Assembly: GCF_905220365.1 (NCBI RefSeq)
Contig: NC_061131.1
Span: 14,421,318-14,485,317, forward strand
Reading direction: 5' to 3'
DNA: 64,000 nt
DNA from: Vanessa cardui
Taxonomy: Eukaryota > Arthropoda > Insecta > Lepidoptera > Nymphalidae
In this document: positions 24,330-36,415 of the stretch, piece by piece
Position numbering within the stretch: the first letter of the stretch is position 1
How the letters are laid out: each line of letters starts with the position of its first letter
The notes under the pieces: generated by a model
Database searches by the model: none
The model's input: only the letters and a program-made list of their open reading frames with translations
What the model was told of the DNA's origin: nothing
Translations under genes and position numbers: made by a program

Positions 24330-26345
24330 AGAATATATTGTGTATTTATAATTTTACAGTGAAGACGTTGAGGTTGACTGTCTCGTTAGTTAAGTGCATA
24401 AACTAGTAACATGTTATTCGAAACAAGTATAGTTTGCATTTAAAGATTTTTATCTTAAGTCAACATAATATTTGACCTTTGCTGATATTTATACGCCATG
24501 TTGTAGGCTGGTATTTATCGAGTATAGCGAATTCGTGGTATTTCCTTACTAAGTTTTGACTGTTTCAGACTTCTTTATAAGATTTGGTTTATTTGTATTT
24601 ACAGCAGAAAAGCGTGGTAATCTAGTTGTTAGAATACATGAATCTTTGCAAAAGATTATGAGATTATAGTCAAACCCGTTCAATCATTATTGAAACTTGA
24701 TGTACTTAATACGTGTTTATAATTCATCTAGTTCTTGACGAATTGGGTAAATATTGTACAAACGTATTACGTAAACAACATCTTAAAAGTGTAAGGTATA
24801 TGCCGCATGTAGACAAGCTATTATATACACGACGGCAGCTGCGATAGATCAGTGGCAGGCTCGTCATCAGTAGGATATTCTGGTACAGGGTTCAGGCGTA
24901 GGTCTCAGGCAGTTTATTATAAAGATACACTATGACAATTATGACAATTCTTGTATTTTATGCAGTAACAAATTATAAAGTAGGTATATCATTTTAGTAG
25001 TAATTATCACAGTTGCGTGAACCAACGCCTCGTTTGGAACGCCCGAACTGTGTCTCTCCTTTTAATAATATTTAGCTTTCGACTCGTCGCTCTCGAAAAT
25101 AATTAATAGAATGTTGTCCCTTCAAACGATTCCGATCACGTGACTCTTTATGTCACGGCGTTCACACCTCACAGATACAACAAAATCTGAGTTAATAATT
25201 ATTCGTAATCGACGACATACATATAAATGGAAGGCACACAACATTTTAAGTGCCATCACATCTACACTAAGATGTCATGTCACTGGTGTCAGTAATTTAA
25301 AAGACTCATTCATCTTATAAACAGGAACACAGTCATACTTATTATGGAATCATTAAGGATAGTATGATTAATGGTATGAACTTATATATCTCAGTTGATC
25401 TATAAATATGATTTCGCTAGCAAATCTAGCAGTTCTGAGTAAATAATTTATATAATCTTTGTTTTCTTACTGTACTTTTGTTCGATAATTTTGTGTGTTA
25501 ACCCATAGGGTCTTACAAGCGCATCCCGGTGGACATGAAAATGTGTCTGATGTTATATTAATACAGGAAATGTTCATAAAAGTTTATTATAAAATTAGAG
25601 ACTTTATAGAAGACTTTTCTCTTTATTTATTTTATTAAATGACAACAAAATTAAGACGAGATAAACCAAACTAGTATATACTTTTCGTAGTCGTAGTTCT
25701 ACAATGATTAGTCAATAAATACGTGTAATGTTTCTATCCATACCAATAAATGAGTAGATATATTTGTTATATAGATATCTTACTGAAAAAAATAATAAAA
25801 CCGAATAGATGCAGCGGGTTTTGGTGCAAGCAGTAAGTAATATATGGCCAGGACATCGAGGGGCAATGAAGTTAATTTGTATTTAATAAAGTAATCACAA
25901 TGTATCACAAACTTTTTTAGTAAATATACTTTTATTTCACAACAGTATTTGAGCAAAACGTATCATCTAATTGTGTGCAACCATTATAATGTTTCAAAAT
26001 ATTTAATCACAAAGATGGTCATTAAGAAACAATTTTGAATTCATTTAATTTTTGCTAATAGCCTATTTCGAGTCATAAATCTTCAATTTGTTTTAATTAG
26101 GCAATAAAATGTATAAGGATTAAAGAAGCGATTACAATATGTCGACCTTAACACACTGAAATGACAAATATTGATTGATGTAGGTCAAGGACGCCACGCT
26201 TATAAATTTAATTGACATTTCACGAACATATATGGTCATCCTGAATTTTTAACAGATTTACTTTTAAAATAATTTCATATAAAAAAGGCATTTAAGTAAT
26301 AGATACAGGGGCCATTGTTTCTTTTACTTAACAAAAAAGGTAAAG
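24330..26345. other. Intergenic DNA, worn SINE head only
   Basis: 24605-24690 keeps a faint SINE B head (GTGGTAATCTAGTTGTTAGA). The rest, including GC-richer patches at 25010-25170, shows no gene or complete element. Confidence 0.45.
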
Positions 26346-26349
26346 TATG

Positions 26350-26412
26350 AGCCTGTTAATTTTCCACTGCTGGGCTAAGATACACGCGTTCTAACCTCTG
26401 GGTCATCTCTCT
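26350..26412 (-). mobile_element. SINE family B, internally deleted
   Basis: The SINE 3' end (CCACTGCTGGGCTAAGA) is joined directly to the SINE head (TACACGCGTTCTAACCTCTG), both reversed, so about 230 bp of the body is missing. A complete copy in the same direction starts 160 bp downstream. Confidence 0.65.
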
Positions 26413-26570
26413 TTTCTTTATCTCAGTAACAACTAACACCTCATTAGAATCTAGTTGTTATCTAGTATCGCTCGCGATCCAGTTCTTGGTTATCAGGTGT
26501 TTCCTTGGTGTTCAAGCTGGTTTCATACCGTCCTTTTCGTTAAAAAGAGAAAACGACAAACAACAACAAC

Positions 26571-26858
26571 AGCCTGTAAATTCCCACAGCTGGGCTAAAG
26601 ACCTCATCTCCCTTTGAGAAGAAGGTTTGGAACATATTCTACCACGCTGTTTCAATGCGGGTTGGTAGAATACACACGTGGCAGAATTTCTATGAAATTT
26701 GTCACATGCAGTTTACCTCACGATGTTTTCCTTCACCACTGAGCACGAGATGAATTATAAAGACAAATTAAGCATATGAATCAACGGTGCTTGCCTGGGT
26801 TTGAACCCGCAATCATCGGTTAAGATGCACGCGTTCTAACCACTGGGCCATCTCGACT
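26571..26858 (-). mobile_element. Metulj-like tRNA-derived SINE (family B), full length
   Basis: The minus strand shows the A-box GATGGCCCAGTGGTTAGAAC, the B-box GCGGGTTCAAACCCAGG, then TCGTGCTCAGTGGTGAAGGA, AACCCGCATTGAAACAGCG and an end with CCCAGCTGTGGGAATTTACA. This matches the architecture recalled for the Heliconius Metulj SINE. The internal pol III promoter appears intact. Length is about 290 bp, as in the other complete copies here. Confidence 0.8.
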
Positions 26859-26949
26859 CACAGAAAATAACCTCTTAACCGAGACTTTTACATTTAAAAC
26901 ATTAGTATAAATGTTTTTAAGGCTTAAATCCTAAGACTTAATTAATATA

Positions 26950-27110
26950 TAATTCTTATTATTCATTAAAAGAGTACTTTTTAGAAGAAGCTCTTGGATT
27001 TAGGTTCGGGATCTACCATTGGACAATAATTATTATAAAAAAACAGCATTGTTAATCTGTTTATTTGAAAAGAACAACTATGCAAGCATCTTGCCGTTTC
27101 TTGATTTATT
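26950..27110 (+). mobile_element. LINE 3' end, family D, ORF2 tail remnant
   Basis: TTATTCATTAAAAGAGTACT encodes the YSLKEYFLE stretch that also occurs in the copy at 51578-51980. It is followed by a diverged UTR with GCAAGCATCTTGCCGTTTC. It is truncated on both sides. Confidence 0.55.
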
Positions 27111-27337
27111 TGTTTTGATATACTTTTACGATTTATCTTTTTAAAAAGTATTTCCGAGATTTGAAATAGAAAACAAAGTCTCGCTGTCACATTATTTTCT
27201 ATGTTCCTATTTGTATTTGTCTGTGGTATGTTCTATGTTATATAAAGAAGATATATAAGGCTGGTACGCATTGAAGATATCTGGTATGCAAGGTTACGAG
27301 TCTTTCTATTTTATAACAAACGTTAGGTTGATCGAAT

Positions 27338-27352
27338 TCATTGCATACATTT
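27338..27352 (+). repeat. 15-bp target-site duplication, left
   Basis: TCATTGCATACATTT is repeated exactly at 28111-28125, flanking the Penelope-like insertion. Confidence 0.9.
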
Positions 27353-28110
27353 AAATAAAACTATTTATAACGGATGAATCGCGTATATTAATTATTTTTA
27401 AACATCCCGACGTTTCGAGCACTTTGCAGTGTTCGTGGTCACGGGCAGACTAAGATGACATTTGTCTATTTGAAGAACAAAGGAAATATTATTAACAACT
27501 ACCGCCAACGATTTCTCAATTGATATCTTGAGTAACGTTCCGGTTGCACGCAGAAGGCACTAACTGTATCTTTAGGTCTTGCAGTCTGTTGGATTTGGGA
27601 TTTTAAATTTTTAATAAGTGGATCCCAGGTGTTAGAAAGTCTCCAACCATCTTCTCTATTGAAGTTCGGATGTTTTTGAATTTCAATAGCCTCGCGTATC
27701 ATTCTAGGAATGAATCTGTGTTCTCTAGCGAGGATCTGTGGTTTATCAAATCGGATAAACCGAACTTCAATAGAGAAGATGGTTGGAGACTTTCTAACAC
27801 CTGGGATCCACTTATTAAAAATTTAAAATCCCAAATCCAACAGACTGCAAGACCTAAAGATACAGTTAGTGCCTTCTGCGTGCAACCGGAACGTTACTCA
27901 AGATATCAATTGAGAAATCGTTGGCGGTAGTTGTTAATAATATTTCCTTTGTTCTTCAAATAGACAAATGTCATCTTAGTCTGCCCGTGACCACGAACAC
28001 TGCAAAGTGCTCGAAACGTCGGGATGTTTAAAAATAATTAATATACGCGATTCATCCGTTATAAATAGTTTTATTTAAATGTGTAATCATCGCGAAAATT
28101 TAAGACAACA
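27353..28110 (+). mobile_element. Penelope-like element, inverted-copy insertion
   Basis: A 758-bp insertion between 15-bp duplications. Left arm 27347-27669 and right arm 27760-28082 are reverse complements of equal length (323 nt), with no mismatch found wherever compared, around a 90-nt loop. The right copy is sense. It reads NFNREDGWRLSNTWDP, then LIKNLKSQIQQTARPK, ending LRNRWR and a stop at 27928-27930. The left inverted copy reads the same and extends into the loop as REAIEIQKHP. REAIEI..NFNRE..LSNTW is the C-terminal part of the GIY-YIG endonuclease of Penelope-like elements, with the conserved Glu and Asn. Reverse transcriptase and the GIY and YIG motifs are absent. The 3' end ...TTTAAGACAACA agrees with the solo copy ending near 36612. 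The element cannot move by itself. Confidence 0.8.
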
Positions 28111-28125
28111 TCATTGCATACATTT
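28111..28125 (+). repeat. 15-bp target-site duplication, right
   Basis: An exact copy of 27338-27352 that starts directly after the element 3' end ACAACA. Confidence 0.9.
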
Positions 28126-28129
28126 GCGC

Positions 28130-30205
28130 ATCATCAGATACCGATGACCTATGGAAGTTTGCCATTAAATTTTTGAAGTATGCGAATTAATTATCCAAAC
28201 ATTTATTTTTACATAATATGTGAATAACATTGTATGTGAAAAAGCAAAAATAATTGTCTTTGTTTTATAAATTTACACATTTTGATAGATTAATACTGGA
28301 AATTAAACGGTTTCAAATATAGTTCAACCGAGAAGAACCAGCCAGATAATCAGTAGTTTCTTTTTTCTGACTGTAAAAAGCTTACTAAGTTCTTAACGAT
28401 TTCGTTTGAAATCTATTCGATTTTTTTTTCGATTGACGGTAGAATACAATTTACACGGCTGGTACCCATTTAAAATTCACAGATTTTTTTTATTATTGGA
28501 AACATAAAGTTATATGAATTAAAATCCAGGGAACGCTTAATTGCTTTGTACTTTTGTAGTCGTGTTGAAATTGCTGACCCATCGTATTAATTATCAGGGA
28601 ATAAAGATCGCATATGTTATCATCAAACTGTTAATTGGTTAGAATCTCTCATTAAATACGATCAAGAGGTTCTTGTACATGTCATTTCCATTATTTTGAC
28701 TGTTCTGTGTCTTGTGTTTGTGTATCCGTATTCAAGGCAAATAATCTAAGGTGAACGTAATTTAATATTTGTGTCATATTTATCTTCGTACGCATATTAA
28801 TGGAATAAAATATTTGAACATGTGTAGATGTGTGTGTAAATGTATGTACATGTGTTTTTTGAATTTTTATTAAGATCATGACCTTTGACCCTATTCGGAA
28901 TGAATTGTTATTTAATTAAATTGTAAAAATAATCAGGCTTTATAGGGCATTTAATATAAGTGAAAAATGTGAATTCTACAAATAACTACTCTTGAAATCT
29001 GAACTTAAGACAGTTAGAAGAAAATATAATTTTAAATATTATTAAGAAGCAATTACAATAGTCTAATATTTTTCTTTTACTAAATGTACATTTTCTTCTA
29101 TTCTTATTGTTAATGCTGGGAGGCGTGAATTAAAACAGCGAAGCTCCAAGAGTAAAAGTGCTGAATACGTATAAACGCCGAGCATAGTGCTTATACATAA
29201 ACATATAATGTAGTTAATCCTTTCAATATAATGTAATGTTCTAGAGACAGGTGAGCAATCAATTGAACATTGCAATTTTTTCTTAAAATAATAATTGAGA
29301 AATATTTTGTCAGCATTCCTCGTAAAACGTTAAGGATTTTAACGATTTGAAGGGTGTTATGCAAAAGTGATTCACGCGGAGAGTCCGCCTCTGAAATGAA
29401 TCAGTGTGTGGGGCAATCGCGCATCTTAGATCACAATGATACCGCGCGTGGGCGACGACAATAAATATCTTGCATAATGCTGTCACTTGCTTATATTAGC
29501 GCGGTAAATACACCTCTTTTTTAAAAAAAATACGTAATCACGTAACACGCCAATTAATATGCAAAATATTTTTTTTAAAGTATTGTGTCTACTTTGTATT
29601 CTGTCTTTCTTTGTATGCTTTTGCGAAAAAATATTTACGATGAATTGTTTACTTTATTCGTTTGTTAATAAGGAGGAAAATTTTTTTGTTCAGATGTTTT
29701 ATCAGTTATTCTGTGAGTTACTAAAACTAAAATAATTATTAATAGTTTTTGATAATCATCGAAATAATATTACATTTCCTTTAAGTGGGACACTTATAGT
29801 TAAGAAAAAACGAGTCGTATATTAGGTATTAGAACGTTAGTTAAATCTAATACACACAGTTCCAAAACAAAATCCCTACGCGTTTTTCTATCTATAGTAT
29901 CTGAATAAATTGATTGTTGATTATAGCGGACACCGAGTAAAGCAATAGAGTCATATTATGTATTAGAATATGGAGGTTTTATGAAGACCCTTTATCGACT
30001 TGTACAAAGCTGGGAGAAGCTAGTTTTACGATAGAAATTGCTGATTTAATGAATTTATTGGTATAATGGTTACTTTAGTAAGCCGGAGGTTATAAGACGC
30101 TGGTCCTAAAACCATGGGAGGAGCCAATGTTTGAAAGGTTGACAGGGCTACATGTGTGCGGTGCAATGTAGAGAGCACGTGAATCCGGTTGGAACCGCGC
30201 CTTAT
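28130..30205. other. AT-rich intergenic DNA, nothing recognised
   Basis: A LINE D scrap lies at 28325-28375 (GAGAAGAACCAGCCAG). A GC-richer patch at 29370-29460 carries no interpretable frame. No gene is supported. Confidence 0.45.
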
Positions 30206-30211
30206 CTTTAC

Positions 30212-30300
30212 TAATATTATAAATGCGAAAGTAACTCTGTCTATCTGGCTGTCGGGCTGAATTTGATAGAATTTGATAAGCAAACTTGAATCTTAAGGAA
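30212..30300 (+). mobile_element. Helitron-like family E, 5' fragment
   Basis: CTAATATTATAAATGCGAAA and GTAACTCTGTCTATCTGG, then GAATTTGATAGAATTTGATA are the 5' landmarks of family E. The 3' CTAG end is missing. Confidence 0.5.
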
Positions 30301-30516
30301 ATCATATATAGCGCGTCAAGTGTAAGTTGGCAAAAACATGTACTAATTTTTTTTGTTTATTTATATTTTATTTGTTTTATTTACCCTTATTAAGAAAACT
30401 TACACAACATCTATTAAAAATGAGATGTAGAGAATTATTTTCTAGGGAGATATTGTTAAAATAAACAAAAAAGAGGCAAGACAAAGGGAGTAGGTGATGC
30501 CAACGTCAACTTATAC

Positions 30517-30646
30517 TTGACAGTCTGTAAACAACCCTTGGCATCCGTCAGCTGTCAAACAGTGTTGTCCACCATCCTGTCCGAATACGTCCAAATCGAT
30601 TAGGATTTGACGTTCCACTTTCCAGTCTCCAACATGTCTTGAGAAT
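30517..30646 (-). other. Unassigned open block with splice-like borders
   Basis: Read on the minus strand, an open stretch begins after TTTTCTTATAG and ends in CAG before TATAAG, so a GTATAAGT donor overlaps its end. It encodes FSRHVGDWKVERQILIDLDV, then FGQDGGQHCLTADGCQGLF and TDCQ, with three cysteines. GC content is higher than the surroundings. I do not recognise the protein. It could be an isolated exon of a gene on the minus strand or a fragment of a transposon ORF. No companion exon could be confirmed within 1 kb on either side. Confidence 0.2.
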
Positions 30647-31390
30647 CTATAAGAAAATAGTGTGCATATTTTTAAAAGACCATCAATACATCTGCAAGCC
30701 CCCAGTGTGGCAGATGACCATCGATGGTAGTCACTTTCCAACAAGTGTGCCTCCTGTTCCCATGCCACCTACACCATAAAATGTATTGTTTTATTAGTGT
30801 AAGTTAATTATTTATTGATTCTAATTAAATAAATAAATAAAAACTTAATACAAATATGTATTCTCATTTCATGTAATAGTTATAACTACAAAGTAGTGAT
30901 AGTTAAAGGTCTTAAGTTCAAATCGAATGTGGAGGTGGTCATTGGGTCTACGTTTTGATTGCGCCAATTTATTTATGTACATGTATGGAACATAGTATTT
31001 TATATGAGAATGTTGATTAAGATATCATCGGTAAATCGAAGATAGGATTATGAAATTGACTGGAGAGGTAAATAAGATATTGCACGGATTAAATATTGTT
31101 TATTGTGTAAGTTCGGTGATAGTTTCTGGCAGAACAATATTTTGAAAAGTTCTTATATTTATATGATAGTGATAGAGCTATCTTTTTGTCCTATTGTTTA
31201 ATACTGTATTTATTATTAATCTATTTATTATTACTATCCACAGACGTGTCATTTACATAATTTTAGTGTTTTTATCACAATATTATTCAGATACCACTGA
31301 AATACTAACTAAAATTGAAGTATTTTAGATTTAAAAAAAAATAGTCAATGAGTGTGAGTACTTGATGTCCATAGATGTCAGGAACAATTC

Positions 31391-31568
31391 TACTAATCTA
31401 TATTAATATCACATCTGTCTGTCGATCTTTCACAACCAAATCACTGAATCAAATTTCATGAGATTTGTTATGAAGCAAACATGAACTTTAAGAAAGGACA
31501 TATTTCTTTTACTTAACACATGACAAACAACACCCTTAAATACGAGTGAAGCCGCGGGCGACTACTAG
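31391..31568 (+). mobile_element. Helitron-like element family E
   Basis: Landmarks ATCTGTCTGTCGATCTTTCA, ATCACTGAATCAAATTTCAT and AACACATGACAAACAACACC lead to GAGTGAAGCCGCGGGCGACT and the CTAG terminus at 31565-31568, followed by T. The order matches 13360-13525 and 62250-62426. Confidence 0.6.
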
Positions 31569-31569
31569 T

Positions 31570-33245
31570 TAATAATATTTACGATTTCATCTCAATTCCA
31601 TTCCTTACAAAAAAAAACCTCAACTGTAACGTAACTGGGGACCACGTCAATCAATTTCTAAAGGTTACGTCCTCAATATATATAAATATTCCGATCTTCC
31701 ACCTCTTCTATCCTGGATCACTGTGTTATGAAATAAATGGTAAAACGGCAATGTAGTACGTTACGATTTATTTGCGATAGACTTGGTCCCCTGTCTGTTT
31801 AACTGTTAGTAAGGCCTAGAACATAATAATTGTAAAATAAGGCAATTAAAAAAATTTCGTAATTCTATATTTATAATCATGGGTATGCATTCGATTAATT
31901 TTTTTATTATTTGTATTATTTAGTCATTAGGTTTATACAAATGTATAACTCACTTAAAGCTTCAAAGCTTCAAAGGTCATCAGGCTAATATTCAACGACA
32001 AAGTTTCATCAATAAGTCATTAGGTTTAATGAATGGCGCCTCGTACAATGTATTTCATGTGTTATATGTCTAATAGATTATACATTTAAGTGTTTTTTCA
32101 TTCGTGTCATTAAACTCGGATGAAATAATTAAATCTATGATTAGAGTGGGCAATATACATTGCACATGGGAAAGCAAAGGAGCTACTTAATGAGACATAC
32201 GTTTTACACATGACCACACAGGTATATTATACGTATACAGGTATACACAGGTATACTCTACTTAAATAATTATTGAAATCGTAATTTGGTCAAACTATTT
32301 CTCAAACTAAATTTTTTAAACTCTTAGAACTGTTGACAAAACTATTACAAAAGTTTTTTTTTATTTACTTGCAAATGAAACAAGAAAAAGGTGTAGAATT
32401 TACATAATAATTTTTTTAACTTTTTTATAATAAAAATACTTGGTTTATACGTAGTTTAGAATTGTGTAAAATCTGTAGCGAATCTTTGACGACTTTTAAC
32501 TTCTACTGGATGTTAAATTAAATTGTTATAAAGCTTAGAACAATTGAACACTTACCGATAAAATCTACGTGATTTTCTAAATCTCTTTCTTAATACGAAT
32601 GCTTAAATTTCATTAATTCTTCCGTAATATATTTACTGATATATGAAGAAAAAATAATAATTAGTATTATACGTCTCGAAAAATAACATTATTTTTTTTA
32701 ATCGGCTATAACTTAAATAATATAGGTAATTCGATTCCATTTCGTTCTAAACTATTCAGTATTAGTAAGACTATTCCGAAAAAGGTTGTAAATAGATTCA
32801 AATAGCTTAAAGATGACAAAATAATTTGACTACTAAGTGGTCGAGGCCGTGAACAGTCCTTATAAAGAAACAAATTATAGATTATACTCGCTAGATTATC
32901 TTATTATATAAAAAAAAGGTATTTTGACGTTTAATCTTCATATCGAAAAAGTTATAGACTGGATTAGTGTCGGTTTCATGGTCGTTTATCATACTCATAT
33001 AATTTTAGTCGTTTTCAAAAAAACAAATGATTTTTTTATTGATAACATATTATTATTCCTATTCTGATCGTCTGAGGTCAGATCAATTTTGTGCTAATGG
33101 GCAATTTTATTGTCTAATTTTTTTTTAATGTTCTTATTTGTTAATTGGTTGAACTATATCGAGTTATTTCACTGTACGAAATGATAATTGTATTGTATAA
33201 GGTATCCGCTTTGTACAAAAAATATTTTGAAGTAGTTTTTACCTC
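31570..33245. other. AT-rich intergenic DNA, nothing recognised
   Basis: Only long A/T runs and short frames are seen. A tandem GCTTCAAAGCTTCAAAGG occurs near 31955. Confidence 0.45.
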
Positions 33246-33249
33246 TTAA

Positions 33250-33465
33250 ATGTATACAAAAATTAGAAGCACTTCTAAAAGTATCAGTGTTTCCGTACTA
33301 TATTGTTCATGTATTATATACAGAAACCTTCCCCTTGAATCACACTATCTATTAAAAAAAACCACATCAAAATCTGTTTCGAAGTTTTAAAGATTTAATC
33401 GTAAAGGAACAAAGGGACAGAATAAGCGACTTTGTTTTATAGTATGTAAAGATAAGTTATTGTCA
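33250..33465 (+). repeat. Dispersed repeat family F
   Basis: CTTCCCCTTGAATCACACTA, ATCTATTAAAAAAAACCACA, TCAAAATCTGTTTCGAAG and GCGACTTTGTTTTATAGTAT follow the family F order seen at 59810-60050. Confidence 0.6.
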
Positions 33466-34445
33466 GTCACATATAGTTTTATATAAACAGTGTTAGAGAA
33501 TCAAAGCGCCATCTCAGCGGCGCTATTATTTCTTTGCCTATAAGCAGATGAGCAATCTATAAATATAAGGCCATAAATTAACTTATGTTGCTTAACCTCG
33601 AAGGCTGTTTAATCAAAGCCGACGTATGTAAATCCCCAGTCATACATTTATTTGACTTTGATATTACTTTAGCTTTACAAATATTTTAAGCCGACTCTAC
33701 AAAATGAATGTAATTTGACCAATTTATGAATGAGGATTGATAGCTTTTTGTTATTAGTATACTATATTTAATATTTCGATAAAATATTATAATACCTCAG
33801 ACTTGATTCAGTATTAGTATATTTGTATTATATTATATTTATAAAGTTGCTTTATGTAAATTGATAATTTTAACAACGATTCCATATTAACAACTGTTTA
33901 TATAATGGAAATATTTGTGTATATATATATTTTTATCCAGCCTACAAGTACAAAAAAATAAGGTTTTATATTTGATGTTCAAATTGAATTTTATTTTAAT
34001 GTTTTTAGTGTATGCGTTGTCTTTAAATTAAATTAAATTTTGGAAGTATTTTATTCTTCTATTACGAAATGTGGATTTTGAAATGAATGAAACAAATGAA
34101 AGTATACAAGATAGTAATAAAAATGTATTATTTAAATGTTTGTAGGTTTCTTGATGCTTATATTACGAGACTGTATATATCCCCGAGGTCGTAGATTCAG
34201 AATTGGACCGGGTGAATATTCTCACCAGTAGCTCTAAATTAAAACGTTGGTGGTATTGCAATTGTGGCCATTAGAAACCATGTAAAGCGGTTATATTAGG
34301 AATTGATTTCTCTTCCATCAGATAGATTACTGTGTCCAGAATGCACTTATGCTTTTAAAAGTGGCTGTGCAATATAAATTAAAAGATAAATTTATGTTTT
34401 AAAAGAAAGAAGATAGATTAAATACACCTTCAAGTTATTATGTAT

Positions 34446-34447
<2 letters not shown>

Positions 34448-34505
<58 letters not shown>

Positions 34506-34578
34506 TAATATATATATAAATACAAAATTAAACTCTATTTTAGATGAATCAAATTGCTTAATTTGAAAAACCCATCAC

Positions 34579-34612
<34 letters not shown>
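34448..34612. repeat. Two (AT)n microsatellites
   Basis: An uninterrupted AT/TA run covers 34448-34497, and a second covers 34581-34611. About 85 bp of AT-rich DNA lies between them. Confidence 0.9.
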
Positions 34613-34614
<2 letters not shown>

Positions 34615-35144
34615 ATTAGTCACATGTAAGTTAAGCTTAATTTCGTATTGAGCACACTTGTTTACTTGCGTCGAAATTGTTAATTTATGAACCAACATTG
34701 AACTTAGGAAATATATGGAGATGCATATTTAAATGGTTTTTAATATGTATGATCATATGCATAACTTATATTAGTGGTATGCTTAGCACGGAATAATGGT
34801 CACTATTTGTATGGAAATAGATAACATATTACAGTGACAAATTAAATCGTAAAAAAACAATTTGTCGCCGTGTGTAGGATGATATTATGCATGAGGACTT
34901 AAAAGGAATGAATGCCTTGAAGTTATCAGAAATCAAGTGATTTTGTACGGCCTTTCGATTTCATAATACATAATACTTTATTCAAAAAAAAGATTGGTTT
35001 GTTGGTGACAATGCGTGGCTTGTATAATATTTAATGTAGGGTATGTTATGGGTATGATTCCCATTGTAACTTTTTTTAAATTTGTAATTAGTAATATTAT
35101 ATCTGTCGCGAAATTGTAAACTTCCCAAACACTGAACCGTAACG

Positions 35145-35395
35145 TACTTGGTGGTAAAGCTTAGGTACCACCCACTCATCAAATATTCTACCACCGAACA
35201 TCAGTACTTAGTATTGTTGTGTTCCTATTTGAAGAGTGAGTGAGCCAGTGTTACTGGAGTTTAAGTTTTACAGGCACATAACACCGTAGGTCCCAACGTT
35301 GGTGAAATTTGAAAGAATGGTTAATATTTCTTACAGCGCCATTGTCTACGGGCGTGACCACTTACCATCAGGTAGCTTATATACTCGTCTGCCGA
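35145..35395 (+). repeat. Dispersed repeat family A
   Basis: TGGTGGTAAAGCTTAGGTAC, ACCCACTCATCAAATATTCT, GAGTGAGTGAGCCAGTGTTA, TTTCTTACAGCGCCATTGTC and ACCACTTACCATCAGGTAGC appear in family order. The A-rich end is lost. Confidence 0.75.
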
Positions 35396-36062
35396 TTATA
35401 ATTTACGACGTGAATTTTAGTTAATTTATAATCATAAAAATTTCAAGTTTAGTATTCGGATGCGTTATCCGAATATTATAAACTATTCTCTGTTCACGAT
35501 CGTTCGACAGCTTACGATCTCGGGAAATAGATTATAATCTAATAGCATTTACGATTTTACGTTAATGTATTCATTGCGTGGGATTGTCATTGTTCTTTTC
35601 TTCTCGCTAGTAAGTATTTAAGTCCTTATTTCAAATGACATCATATAATACTATCTATTTAGAAATTTTTGGCATCTTCATATGAAATTTTTTACACGAC
35701 TGTCCCTAAAGAAGTATTTATGTGGGTTTATTCCACGTCAGATTTTCAACTGCCTGCACAGGTATTGATATTACCTGTATCTATATTTAATTCAAAATTT
35801 CTGCTCTTTGATTTGAGTTTTTTTAGCAGGAAAGTCGTATTTTTTTATCATAGTACTGTATTACGCTAGAGCTTACTTCTTACTTATTTTCATTCTTGTG
35901 ATGTAAAAAACAGATTTACAGTAATAGGCTTTATTGATGCGAGTATCCGTTTGAATATTATAATTTCTATTATCGTCAATGTCGCAGGTACATCACTTTC
36001 TAATATTCTAGTATTGTGTTCATCTGGAGATGGAGGTTTCGAGATTTTTCTTATATAATGTA

Positions 36063-36109
36063 ATAATTTAACATCATAATATTTCTTAAATAATATGATG
36101 TTAAATTAT
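36063..36109. repeat. Small hairpin, 15-bp arms
   Basis: ATAATTTAACATCAT (36063-36077) and ATGATGTTAAATTAT (36095-36109) are exact reverse complements around a 17-nt AT-rich loop. Confidence 0.85.
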
Positions 36110-36415
36110 GTATAATATTACGAGAATTAAATGATAATAACGAGTTGTGAATGTTTTTCTTACCCTAAATAATAGATGTCAGTCTTTTTGAATGGGATAA
36201 ACCCAAAACCTATCAAAAGGATTTATACTTTGGATTTGATATAAATTAAATTTATAAAATATTATCAAAATTTGATAATGATGGGTTCCGTATATAAATT
36301 GGTAAAACGGTTACCAAGACTTCCCGTATGTCCGGTTTCCGGCTGCAATTTGTAAACTGTGATAGTTGGACAGTTGAAATATTCATACATATATTTCGGA
36401 AAAACCGAAAATAAA

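Noticed and set aside
27670..27930. 86-codon open frame as a host gene
   Set aside because: Its coding part is the Penelope-like C-terminal fragment present in both hairpin arms; the first 30 codons are loop sequence.
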